Source: Frankiales bacterium
Lineage (GTDB): Bacteria; Actinomycetota; Actinomycetes; Mycobacteriales; SCTD01
DNA: 32,812 bases
Assembly: GCA_025965615.1 (NCBI GenBank)
Contig: JAOPWP010000245.1
Location: 1 to 32,812, forward strand
Direction of reading: 5' to 3'
The notes below the pieces were generated by a model. The model was not told where the DNA came from. It saw only the letters and a list, made by a program, of their open reading frames with translations, and did not search any database. Below, in pieces: positions 1-6,646 of the stretch (position 1 is its first letter; each line of letters begins with the position of its first letter). Made by a program: the position numbers and the translations under genes.

Positions 1-2
1 GC

Positions 3-1388
3 CTAGTCGGACGGCTCGTCGTCGTGCCGCGGGGCGGTCGAGAGCAGCACGTCGGCCCAGGCCGGGACGCTGGCCCGGCCCCCTGCCGCCCGCCTGGCCG
101 GCACGGCCTGGGGAGGAAGCGCCTCGGCCTCCGCTGCGGCCGGCGCCGGGGGTCGGACCGGCTGAGCCGGCTGGCCCGGCGGTTCGGCGGCCGGCGGGAC
201 CACCCGGAGCGTGGGCGGACCGGACCGCTCCGGTGGCGCGGGCACAGCGAAGGGGACCGTCACGGGCTTCACGGTCACGGGCTTGGCCGTCACGGGCTTG
301 GGCCTCACGGACTTGGCCGTCACGGACTTGGCCGTCAGGGGCTTGGCCGTCACGGACTTGGCCGTCACGGGCTTGGCCGTCTGAGTCCGAGGTGCCGCCG
401 CGGGCCTGCCGGGCGCAGCGGCGGGCGCGACGGGAGCGACCTTCTTGCGGATCCCTGGTACCGCCCGCGCCGCTGGGGCCACCGCAGGCTTCGCCGGGCG
501 CGTCACCCTGGTCAGCGGCGGGGCGGCGACCGCGTCGCGCGGAGCCCCCTTCGCCGAGGCCGCAGGCGAGGCCGCTCCCGCCGCCACGGCACGACGACGG
601 GTGGGGCCTGCCTGAGGCTCAGCTGCCTCAGCGAGCGCATCGGCCAGGGCGACCTGTGCCGCGGCGATCCGCCGCCGCGCGGCCTCGTCCGGGGCTGCTC
701 GGCGCCGGGCGGCGGGGGCGGACTCGGTCAGGGCCGAGGGGTGCGCGTTCGACCGAGCCGCTCGGGAAGGAGCCGAGGGACGAGCCGCGACGCTCACCCC
801 CGCGGCCGGGTCGATGTGGGCCAGGGTGGCTGAGGAGCCATCCAGGGCCGACACCTGGCGGTTCACGGGGTCGTAGCGCCAGCTCGCCGTGCGCCGGCGG
901 GCCCGGGCGACGTAGGTCAGCTGGACCAGCCACACGCCGGACTCCTCACGGCGGGCCGTCCACACCGCGCTGTCGGGCTTGTAACCCGGCGTGCCGGCCA
1001 GGTGCTGCTGGACCGCCTCGCCCAGCGGGAGCTGGGAGCGCCCCTTCTTGCTCCGGTCGAGGACTGCCGCCTGAGCCCCGCGGATCATCCCCTCCCGCTC
1101 GGACAGGACCGGTCCGGCGAAGCGCTCGATGCGAGCCACGGGAACCCCCGCAGACGCGGCGATCTGCTCGCTCGACTCCCCCGCTCGCAGGCGGGCCTGG
1201 ATCTGCTTCGGCGTGACGGGAACGGGAACGGCAGCGCTCTGGACGGGCCGCACCAGCTCGCCGCGCAGGGCTGCCGTAAGTCGCTCGTCGAGCGCCACCC
1301 GGAACTGGCCGGTCCCCGCGTTCCTGCGGGCGGCCAGAAGGACATGTCGGCCGTCTTCGCTGACCGACACGACGTGCAGATCGCGCAC
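3..1388 (-). CDS. sepH: Septation protein SepH
   Basis: SepH is an actinobacterial cell-division protein that binds FtsZ and promotes its assembly at the septum. The 461-residue product opens with the family's typical MRDLHVV start and carries the DUF3071 region (about residues 1-180), with a helix-turn-helix-like segment near 60-90 (ESSEQIAASAGVPVARI). The rest is low-complexity Ala/Pro/Lys sequence, including a pentapeptide repeat tract at about 337-377, as expected for the disordered SepH tail. The start is a GTG preceded by GGAGG at 1396-1400, seven bases away. The family match of the N-terminal half is clear; the tail carries no recognisable domain. The gene follows a 72-residue Cys-rich gene on the same strand. 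Confidence 0.93.
   Translation of the reverse strand: MRDLHVVSVSEDGRHVLLAARRNAGTGQFRVALDERLTAALRGELVRPVQSAAVPVPVTPKQIQARLRAGESSEQIAASAGVPVARIERFAGPVLSEREGMIRGAQAAVLDRSKKGRSQLPLGEAVQQHLAGTPGYKPDSAVWTARREESGVWLVQLTYVARARRRTASWRYDPVNRQVSALDGSSATLAHIDPAAGVSVAARPSAPSRAARSNAHPSALTESAPAARRRAAPDEAARRRIAAAQVALADALAEAAEPQAGPTRRRAVAAGAASPAASAKGAPRDAVAAPPLTRVTRPAKPAVAPAARAVPGIRKKVAPVAPAAAPGRPAAAPRTQTAKPVTAKSVTAKPLTAKSVTAKSVRPKPVTAKPVTVKPVTVPFAVPAPPERSGPPTLRVVPPAAEPPGQPAQPVRPPAPAAAEAEALPPQAVPARRAAGGRASVPAWADVLLSTAPRHDDEPSD
259..378 (-). repeat. Eight tandem 15-bp repeats inside sepH
   Basis: Eight consecutive 15-bp units (plus-strand consensus gtcacgggcttggcc) run without interruption. On the coding strand each gives a five-residue unit of the type A-K-P/S-V-T, producing a basic, proline-rich stretch in the SepH tail. 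The frame is kept because the period is a multiple of three. Units differ by one to three bases, so they have begun to diverge. Copy number could vary between strains. Confidence 0.9.
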
Positions 1389-1482
1389 CGATCTCCCTCC
1401 GGACCTGGGGCGATCCCCGAGGCGTCTCGGAAGTCTTGCGGCTGCAGCGCCGGATCACAAGGGCGACCACGTCCAGCACCGG

Positions 1483-1701
1483 TCACGACGCCTCACTGGC
1501 CGGCCGTTCCTGCTCAGCAGGCGGGCCGAACGGCACCAACCTCAGCCGAGGCACGAGGCCGCTGTCAGCGAGGACGTCCAGGGCGCGGCGCTCCTCGAGG
1601 TCGACGTCCACCCCGCCCGGTGGAGCTCCCAACACGACCGTCACCACGCAGTCGGCACAGGCCAGGTCACGCATCACGCAACCGTCGCAGTCGATCAGCA
1701 C
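1483..1701 (-). CDS. Small conserved Cys-rich actinobacterial protein
   Basis: This 72-residue protein begins MLIDCDGCVMRDLACADCVV, with four cysteines in the first 18 residues (two C-x2-C pairs), suggesting a metal site or redox-active cysteines. It resembles small conserved proteins found beside sepH in other actinobacteria; I know no assigned function. The GTG start has a GGAGG at 1707-1711 with five bases between, which decides it over the out-of-frame ATG nearby. It lies between a zinc-ribbon-like gene and sepH, all on the same strand, and may be co-transcribed with them. Confident that it is real, not of its role. Confidence 0.8.
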   Translation of the reverse strand: MLIDCDGCVMRDLACADCVVTVVLGAPPGGVDVDLEERRALDVLADSGLVPRLRLVPFGPPAEQERPASEAS

Positions 1702-1822
1702 CGCATCCTCCGGGAGCTCGAACCGACTCGATGCCGGCCCCGAGGACGCTAGGAGGAGCCCCTGACAGAACGCGGCTCAGCGACAGGAGCCGACTCAGCC
1801 GCAGGGGGCTCCTCGCAGCGGC

Positions 1823-1840
1823 CCCTGGCAGAGGCCAGGG
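1823..1840 (-). terminator. Hairpin downstream of the zinc-ribbon gene
   Basis: A perfect 7-bp stem (CCCTGGC/GCCAGGG) closes a four-base AGAG loop about ten bases after the stop of the upstream gene. There is no T-run, which is usual for actinobacterial intrinsic terminators. A separate imperfect inverted repeat (aggagcccctg / cagggggctcct) lies in the rest of this 148-base gap. Confidence 0.4.
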
Positions 1841-1849
1841 CGTCGAGCC

Positions 1850-2089
1850 TCAGCCGGTGGCGGGGCGCGGGACGACCTCGACCCGGTCGACCGCCGAGCA
1901 CCAGCGGCAGCGGACCTGCTCGACGGTGTCGACGAGCACCTCTCGCTCCTCGACGGCCGGCACACCCGCGAGGTCGACGTGCACGTACTCCTGCGTCCTC
2001 GTCGTGCGCGTCACGTCGAAGCGGGTCAGGTTGCCGCAGAGCGAGCAGCGCCAACGGGAGTCCGGACCGGGCTGGGGAACGGGGGGCAC
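1850..2089 (-). CDS. Small zinc-ribbon-like conserved protein
   Basis: The product has two knuckles, CSLC near the N-terminus and CRWC near the C-terminus, separated by about 45 residues with the segment NLTRFDVTRTTRTQEYVHVDLAG. This is the layout of a small zinc ribbon, conserved in actinobacteria beside sepH; function unknown. The open frame extends to a GTG at 2167 (105 residues), but I prefer the internal GTG at 2089 (79 residues). It sits seven bases after a TAGGCT hexamer, and the extra 26 residues are low-complexity. The gene is divergent from the exonuclease gene. Confidence 0.75.
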   Translation of the reverse strand: MPPVPQPGPDSRWRCSLCGNLTRFDVTRTTRTQEYVHVDLAGVPAVEEREVLVDTVEQVRCRWCSAVDRVEVVPRPATG

Positions 2090-2096
2090 CCGGCTG

Positions 2097-2102
2097 AGCC
2101 TA
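2097..2102 (-). promoter_or_regulatory. -10-like TAGGCT, leaderless start at 2089
   Basis: TAGGCT on the minus strand ends seven bases before the GTG at 2089, placing the likely transcription start at or beside the start codon. There is no Shine-Dalgarno sequence and no clear -35. Confidence 0.45.
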
Positions 2103-2186
2103 GTCAGCGGAGCGCGACCGACCGGGGCGTCGACAGAGGGGCCTCGCGCGGGCGCGTCGCTGGGCACGGCTGTCGCACCCCGGCCC

Positions 2187-2192
2187 TACCGT
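2187..2192 (+). promoter_or_regulatory. -10-like TACCGT, leaderless start at 2200
   Basis: TACCGT ends seven bases before the ATG of the exonuclease gene. No Shine-Dalgarno sequence lies in the gap, so a leaderless mRNA is likely. Confidence 0.5.
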
Positions 2193-2199
2193 CCGACCC

Positions 2200-3996
2200 A
2201 TGCCCGCCCTCCCCCTCCTCGCACCCGCACCGATCGCGGTGCAGGCCAGCTTCGACGAGCTGGGCAGCCCGCTGCGCGAGACCGTCTTCGTGGTCGTCGA
2301 CCTCGAGACCACCGGAGGGTCGCCGCAGTCCTGCGAGATCACCGAGATCGGTGCGGTCAAGGTCTGCGGCGGCGAGGTGCTCGGCGAGTTCCAGACCCTG
2401 GTGAACCCCGGTGCCGCGATCCCGCCCTTCATCGCGGTCCTGACCGGCATCACCGACAGCATGGTGGCCAGGTCACCCCGGCTCGACACCGCGCTCCCGG
2501 CCTTTCTCGAGTTCAGCCGCGGGGCGGTCCTCGTCGCCCACAACGCCCCCTTCGACCTCGGGTTCCTGAAGGCCGGGTGCGAGCGCCTCGGCCTGGCGTG
2601 GCCCTCACCTGACACGGTCGACACCGCGCGTCTCGCCCGGCGGGTGCTCACGCGCGACGAGGCGCCCAACTGCAAGCTGTCCACGCTCGCGCGGCTGTTC
2701 CGAGCGACCACGACCCCCACCCACAGGGCCCTGGCCGACGCCCGGGCGACGGTCGACGTCCTCCACGGGCTGATCGCCCGGCTCGGCGGTCTCGGCGTGC
2801 ACAGCCTCGACGAGCTCCGCACGTTCTCCGCACAGGTGAGCCCACAGCAGCGCCGCAAGCGCCACCTCGCCGACGGGCTGCCGGCACTGCCTGGCGTCTA
2901 CCTGTTCCGGGACCGCACCGGCCGCGTCCTCTACGTCGGCAAGAGCACGAACCTGAGGGGACGCGTCCGGCAGTACTTCACGGCCAGCGAGCAGCGCACC
3001 CGCATGGCCGAGATGGTGGGCCTGGCCGAGCAGGTCGACCCCGTCGTGTGCAGCACTCCCCTCGAGGCCGAGGTCCGCGAGCTCAGGCTCATCGCCGAGC
3101 ACAGCCCCCGCTACAACCGCCGGTCCAAGCGCCCCGACAAGGCGCTGTGGGTGAAGCTCACCGTCGAGGCGTTCCCCCGCCTGTCCGCGGTGCGGGCGGT
3201 GCTCGACGACGGGGCCCTCTACCTGGGGCCCTTCCCCAGCGCCCGCACGGCCGACCTGGTGATCGCTGCGGTCCACGAGGCGCTGCCGCTGAGGCAGTGC
3301 ACCAAGCGCCTGTCCCCGCGCCGGCCCAGCGGGGCCTGCGTGCTCGCTGAGCTGCGACGCTGTGGCGCGCCCTGCCTGGGCGCCGAGGAGGGCGAGTCGG
3401 TCGAGGCCTACGCCGCGCACGCGCTCGCCTACCGCGACGCGGTGACACAGGACCCGTCCGCCGTGGTCAGCGCCCTCACGTCGCGGATCGCCGCCCTGGC
3501 TGCCGATGAACGGTTCGAAGACGCCGCCGCGCACCGCGACCGCTTGACCGCCTTCGTGCGCGCCGTGGCGCGCCTCCAGCGCCTGTCGTCGCTGACCTCG
3601 GTGCCGGAGCTCGTGGCCGCGCGCCCCACCCCCGACCTGGGATGGGAGGTCTCGGTCGTGCGCTCGGGCCGACTGGTGGCAGCGGGCACCATCCCGCGCG
3701 GAGCCCACCCCGCGCCCTACGTCGATGCGCTGCTCGCGACGGCCGAGACCGTCCTGCCCGGCCCGGGGCCCCTCCCGTGCGCGACGGCCGAGGAGGTCGA
3801 GTGCGTGCTGCGCTGGCTGGAGCTGCCAGGCACCCGGCTGGTCCGGCTCGACGGGACCTGGTCGTCCCCCGCCTTCGGCGCCGGCGGTCGTCGTCAGCTG
3901 CTCGACGCAGCGCAGCAGGCTCGAGGCAGCGCCTCGCCCTTCGACGACTCCCGCGGGCTCCGGCCCGTGGCGAGGCCGGCGCGGTCCTTCGGCTGA
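2200..3996 (+). CDS. DEDDh exonuclease fused to UvrC-like GIY-YIG nuclease half
   Basis: This 598-residue protein joins a DnaQ-type 3'-5' exonuclease to the front half of UvrC, the architecture of M. tuberculosis Rv2191. Exonuclease residues are D34/E36 (DLETT), D119 (HNAPFDLGF), and H175/D180 (HRALAD). From about 231 a GIY-YIG domain follows: GVYLF at 232, LYVGKS at 244, and likely catalytic E294. Next come four cysteines (367, 380, 388, 392) spaced like the iron-sulfur ligands of UvrC, and a UVR-like helix pair near 428-450 (RFEDAAAHRDRL). The UvrC C-terminal RNase H and HhH domains are absent; the last 130 residues are unassigned. Probably a DNA-repair nuclease; its substrate is unknown. 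The gene looks leaderless and is divergent from a zinc-ribbon gene. Confidence 0.9.
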   Translation: MPALPLLAPAPIAVQASFDELGSPLRETVFVVVDLETTGGSPQSCEITEIGAVKVCGGEVLGEFQTLVNPGAAIPPFIAVLTGITDSMVARSPRLDTALPAFLEFSRGAVLVAHNAPFDLGFLKAGCERLGLAWPSPDTVDTARLARRVLTRDEAPNCKLSTLARLFRATTTPTHRALADARATVDVLHGLIARLGGLGVHSLDELRTFSAQVSPQQRRKRHLADGLPALPGVYLFRDRTGRVLYVGKSTNLRGRVRQYFTASEQRTRMAEMVGLAEQVDPVVCSTPLEAEVRELRLIAEHSPRYNRRSKRPDKALWVKLTVEAFPRLSAVRAVLDDGALYLGPFPSARTADLVIAAVHEALPLRQCTKRLSPRRPSGACVLAELRRCGAPCLGAEEGESVEAYAAHALAYRDAVTQDPSAVVSALTSRIAALAADERFEDAAAHRDRLTAFVRAVARLQRLSSLTSVPELVAARPTPDLGWEVSVVRSGRLVAAGTIPRGAHPAPYVDALLATAETVLPGPGPLPCATAEEVECVLRWLELPGTRLVRLDGTWSSPAFGAGGRRQLLDAAQQARGSASPFDDSRGLRPVARPARSFG

Positions 3997-4038
3997 AGCA
4001 GAGCGCGGTGGTGGCGGCCCGATCGGCTTCCGGACCGA

Positions 4039-4044
4039 TAACCT
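4039..4044 (+). promoter_or_regulatory. -10-like TAACCT, leaderless start at 4051
   Basis: TAACCT ends six bases before the GTG of the RAM-domain gene, and no Shine-Dalgarno sequence is present. The site lies in the 54-base gap after the exonuclease gene, so the small gene may have its own promoter. Confidence 0.5.
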
Positions 4045-4050
4045 TCCCGC

Positions 4051-4332
4051 GTGATCACCGCCATCGTCATGGTCCACGCCGTCGTCGACCAGATCCCCGA
4101 GGTCGCGGAACGGCTCGCCGGTCTCGAGGGGGTCAGTGAGGTCTACTCGGTCGCGGGTGACGTCGACCTGGTGGCGCTGGTGCGCGTCCGACGGCACGAG
4201 GAGCTGCACGACGTGATCGCCGGCCGGGTCAACAAGGTGGAGGGCATCCGTTCCACCCAGACACTGATCGCCTTCCAGGCCTACAGCAAGCACGACCTCG
4301 AGGCGACGTTCAGCCTCGGGCTGGAACCGTGA
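4051..4332 (+). CDS. Stand-alone Lrp/AsnC ligand-binding (RAM) domain protein
   Basis: The 93-residue product is an isolated RAM domain with no DNA-binding helix-turn-helix. It has the family's beta-alpha-beta pattern: ITAIVMVHAV, EVAERLAGLEGVSEVYSVAGDVDLVALVRV, HDVIAGRVNKVEGIRSTQTLIAF. Full-length Lrp proteins use this domain to oligomerise and bind amino acids; single-domain forms may sense a ligand or pair with a full-length regulator. No target can be read from the sequence. Its end converges on trpD, an amino-acid biosynthesis gene, but that does not show a link. GTG start. Confidence 0.88.
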   Translation: MITAIVMVHAVVDQIPEVAERLAGLEGVSEVYSVAGDVDLVALVRVRRHEELHDVIAGRVNKVEGIRSTQTLIAFQAYSKHDLEATFSLGLEP

Positions 4333-4352
4333 ACCCGACCTGCTCCCGGTTC
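4331..4352. terminator. Short hairpin between convergent RAM gene and trpD
   Basis: A 5-bp stem (GAACC at 4331-4335, GGTTC at 4348-4352) with a 12-base loop fills the 18-base gap between the two convergent genes and overlaps the trpD stop codon. The stem is short and there is no T-run, so this is weak. Confidence 0.25.
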
Positions 4353-5388
4353 AGGCCCTGAGCTCGCTGGACGCCGCGATCCAGCGCTGCAGCACGTCCG
4401 CAGCCCCTCCCGCGTCCAGCGCCTGAGCCGCCTGCCCCCAACCGGCCCGGAGCCGGTCGACCAGGGGCTCGCGCGTGCCGGCGTGCGCGGCCAGCGCGGC
4501 GGCCGCGTTGAGCAGCACGGCATCGCGGACCGCCCCCGTCCCGCCGGCGAACAGCTCCCGTGCCACGGAGGCGTTGAACGCCGCGTCCCCGCCCCGCAGG
4601 TCCTCGAGCACGGCCGTCGGCACGCCGAGATCGGCGGGGTCGAAGACCTCCTCCTGCACCTGCGAGTCGGCCACCACCCAGACCGTGGACGGCCCGGTGG
4701 TGGTGAGCTCGTCGAGGCCGTCGTGGCCTCGGAAGACCAGGGCGTCGGCCCCGCGAGCGGCGAGCACGCCGGCCACGACAGGGGCCAGCCGGACGTCGGA
4801 CACGCCGACGGCCTGAGCCGCCGGCCGGGCCGGGTTCGTCAGCGGTCCGAGGATGTTGAAGACCGTGGGGACGCCGAGGTCACGACGGGGGACGGCAGCG
4901 TGCCGCATGCCGGGGTGGAACACGGGCGCGAAGCAGAACGCGATCCCGGCCCGCTCCAGGCACGGCCCGATGGCCGCGGGGGGCAGGTCGACCGCGACGC
5001 CGAGGGCCTCGAGCAGGTCGGCCGAGCCACAGGCCGAGGAGGCGGCGCGGTTGCCGTGCTTGACGACCGGCACCCCGGCGCCGGCGACGACCAGGGCGGC
5101 CATCGTCGACAGGTTGACGGTGTTCGAGCGGTCGCCGCCGGTCCCGCAGGTGTCGACCACCCGGGCCGTGACCGCGACCGGTGCCGCCTCGGAGAGCATC
5201 ACCTCGACCAGACCAGCCACCTCGGCGGGGGTCTCGCCCTTGGCGCGCAGCGCCACGGCGAAGCCGGCGATCTGAGCCGACGTGGCGTCGCCGGCCATGA
5301 CCTCGCCCATCACCCACGCGGTGTCGGCGCTCGTCAGGTCGTCGCCGCGCAGCAAGGCGCTCAGGACGATCGGCCACGAGGTGCCCAC
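4351..5388 (-). CDS. trpD: Anthranilate phosphoribosyltransferase
   Basis: TrpD transfers the phosphoribosyl group of PRPP to anthranilate, the second committed step of tryptophan synthesis, in the cytoplasm. The 345-residue product has the expected length. It carries the PRPP-binding GTGGD at 82-86 followed by NTVNLST, and the anthranilate-site motif [18 protein letters not shown] at 110-125. The GTG start follows the upstream receiver gene's stop by eight bases, so the two are probably co-transcribed. No other trp gene is present, as in mycobacteria where trpD also stands alone near ctaE. Nothing suggests it is defective. Confidence 0.95.
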   Translation of the reverse strand: MGTSWPIVLSALLRGDDLTSADTAWVMGEVMAGDATSAQIAGFAVALRAKGETPAEVAGLVEVMLSEAAPVAVTARVVDTCGTGGDRSNTVNLSTMAALVVAGAGVPVVKHGNRAASSACGSADLLEALGVAVDLPPAAIGPCLERAGIAFCFAPVFHPGMRHAAVPRRDLGVPTVFNILGPLTNPARPAAQAVGVSDVRLAPVVAGVLAARGADALVFRGHDGLDELTTTGPSTVWVVADSQVQEEVFDPADLGVPTAVLEDLRGGDAAFNASVARELFAGGTGAVRDAVLLNAAAALAAHAGTREPLVDRLRAGWGQAAQALDAGGAADVLQRWIAASSELRA

Positions 5389-5396
5389 GGGGGCGT

Positions 5397-5840
5397 TCAG
5401 TGGAGGGCGCGCCGCACCGGCTGGCCGGCCGCGCGGCGTCGCAGCAGGTCAGAGGCGACCGTCATGAGCTCGGGCGCGTCGATGGGGTGCGCCACGACGC
5501 CGTCAGCCTGCGACCAGGTCGCGAGCCACGAGTCGGCCTTGCGGGCGATCATCACCAGGGTCGGGGGGCAGTCCGGGAGCTCGTCCTTCATCTGCTTGGC
5601 GAGCCCGAGACCGCCGGTCGGCCAGGCCTCGCCGTCGAGGATGCAGAGGTCCACGCCACCGGCGTCCAGCAGGCGCAGGACCTCCTTGCCCGTGGCGCAC
5701 TCCGCCCACTCGATCCGGCCGAGGTCGGCAGCCGGTCGCCGGCCGAGGGCTTGCCGGACCTGGTCGCGGACGGCCGCGTCGTCGCTGTAGAGCGCGACGA
5801 GGTGTGTGGAGCCCTCGGACGCGGCAGGGGGATGGCTCAT
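5397..5840 (-). CDS. Atypical stand-alone receiver-domain protein
   Basis: The product is 147 residues from the ATG at 5840; the open frame continues upstream but without a better start. It looks like a CheY-type receiver with no output domain: an acidic pair after the first strand (YSDD), a candidate phospho-acceptor Asp in CILDGEAW, and a glycine-rich loop before the next helix. The Lys that normally precedes the conserved Pro (KP) is His here (VVAHPID), so canonical phospho-switching may be altered or lost. It lies directly upstream of trpD. No histidine kinase is in the window. Role unknown; a phosphorylation-independent adaptor is possible. Confidence 0.75.
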   Translation of the reverse strand: MSHPPAASEGSTHLVALYSDDAAVRDQVRQALGRRPAADLGRIEWAECATGKEVLRLLDAGGVDLCILDGEAWPTGGLGLAKQMKDELPDCPPTLVMIARKADSWLATWSQADGVVAHPIDAPELMTVASDLLRRRAAGQPVRRALH

Positions 5841-5848
5841 GCGCAGGG

Positions 5849-5854
5849 ATGCTA
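5849..5854 (-). promoter_or_regulatory. -10-like TAGCAT, leaderless start at 5840
   Basis: TAGCAT on the minus strand ends eight bases before the ATG of the receiver gene; there is no Shine-Dalgarno sequence. It may drive the receiver-trpD pair. Confidence 0.4.
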
Positions 5855-5877
5855 CGGCCGCAGGACCGCCGCCGGGG

Positions 5878-6057
5878 CTACCGGGGCAGCTGGCCCGGTC
5901 CCTTCCAGGGCTCAGCCACCGTGTGGGTGTAGCAGTCGGGGCCAGCGTTGTAGGCCGACAGGCGTGAGCCGCAGACCGTGCAGGCCGCACTGCCTGAGGC
6001 GCGGGCCTTCTGGACGGGCTTCATGGTCGTGCCGGTCAGACGGCTGCCCGATGCCAA
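5878..6057 (-). CDS. Small Cys-rich conserved protein
   Basis: The product ends in a segment with CTVCGSRLSAYNAGPDCYTH, a C-x2-C followed by C and H that could bind zinc; such short C-x2-C-G-x-x-LS-x-YN proteins are common in actinobacteria and uncharacterised. The start is uncertain. I prefer the TTG at 6057 (59 residues), which has GAGGAG at 6064-6069 six bases upstream. Alternatives are a GTG at 6114 (78 residues, adding a CEEC pair but no ribosome-binding site) and the ATG at 6024 (48 residues). It lies between the RraB-like gene and the receiver gene on the same strand. Confidence 0.65.
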   Translation of the reverse strand: MASGSRLTGTTMKPVQKARASGSAACTVCGSRLSAYNAGPDCYTHTVAEPWKGPGQLPR

Positions 6058-6103
6058 CGCGCACTCCTCGCATGGCCTGGCCTGTGTGGCCAGGATCACA
6101 GCG

Positions 6104-6109
6104 ACCCTA
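6104..6109 (-). promoter_or_regulatory. -10-like TAGGGT upstream of the small Cys-rich gene
   Basis: TAGGGT on the minus strand lies about 35 bases before the GAGGAG ribosome-binding site at 6064-6069, giving a leader of about 40 bases to the TTG at 6057. It is four bases before an in-frame GTG at 6099, which seems too close for a leaderless start. Confidence 0.3.
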
Positions 6110-6171
6110 GGCACCCGGACCAGGGGCGGTCAAGGCGCCCGGGCGCGGTGCGCGGGACGCGTCGGCCCAGG

Positions 6172-6600
6172 TCACAGGGGCGCAGATCCGGTGGCCGGGT
6201 GCTCCAGCACTGGGCCGACGGCGTCCCAGCCGTCCACGTCGCCGCCCAGCCGCTGAGCCAGCCCGGCCATCCGGGAGCGCTCCTGGCTCAGGGACAGGGC
6301 GCTCAGCAGCTGGGTGCGGACGGCCAGGACGGCGAGCGCGCGTCCCTCCCCCGGTCGCACCGCGTAGCCGGTCTGCCCGAGGACCAGCGCCGCTTGGTCG
6401 ACGGCGGCCGGGTCGGGCAGCCCCACCAGGCGGTGGCGGACGACGACGGGCCTGGTCAGGTCGAGACCGCTGCGGCGCAGCACGGCCGAGTCGGCCTCAG
6501 CCGGGTCGAGGGCCCGGACGAGGACCTCGAAGGACGGGTCGTCCGGGTCGAGCTCGGCGGGCACGGCCTCGCCCTTGCGCTTGCTCCAGGGCGGCCTCAC
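6172..6600 (-). CDS. RraB-like (ribonuclease E inhibitor family) protein
   Basis: From the GTG at 6600 the product is 142 residues. The C-terminal 95 residues fit the RraB fold: RPVVVRHRLVGLPDPAAVDQAALVLGQTGYAV, a second strand-rich segment, and a final GGDVDGWDA like the family's GGxxDGW signature. RraB of Escherichia coli binds RNase E and changes its activity; actinobacteria have RNase E/G, so a similar role is possible but unproven. The first 40 residues are a charged extension. The open frame runs further up to 6801, but that part overlaps ctaG and is out-of-frame shadow. It follows ctaG by 46 bases and is probably co-transcribed. Confidence 0.75.
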   Translation of the reverse strand: MRPPWSKRKGEAVPAELDPDDPSFEVLVRALDPAEADSAVLRRSGLDLTRPVVVRHRLVGLPDPAAVDQAALVLGQTGYAVRPGEGRALAVLAVRTQLLSALSLSQERSRMAGLAQRLGGDVDGWDAVGPVLEHPATGSAPL

Positions 6601-6646
6601 CGGCCCGAGGTCCCGCCTGAGGCCCGGAGCCGCCCACTGCTCGGGA

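Noticed and set aside
259-378. CRISPR-like array
   Set aside because: The 15-bp units are directly adjacent with no spacers and keep the SepH reading frame, so they are a coding tandem repeat.
2605-4293. 562-codon open frame on the minus strand
   Set aside because: It is antisense to the exonuclease/UvrC gene and RAM gene, whose motifs are intact. Its product is His/Gly/Arg-rich with no domain, typical of GC-rich shadow frames.
6135-6146. 12-bp palindrome GCGCCCGGGCGC as an operator or terminator
   Set aside because: Such G/C-only palindromes are expected often by chance at this base composition, and it has no clear position relative to a promoter.
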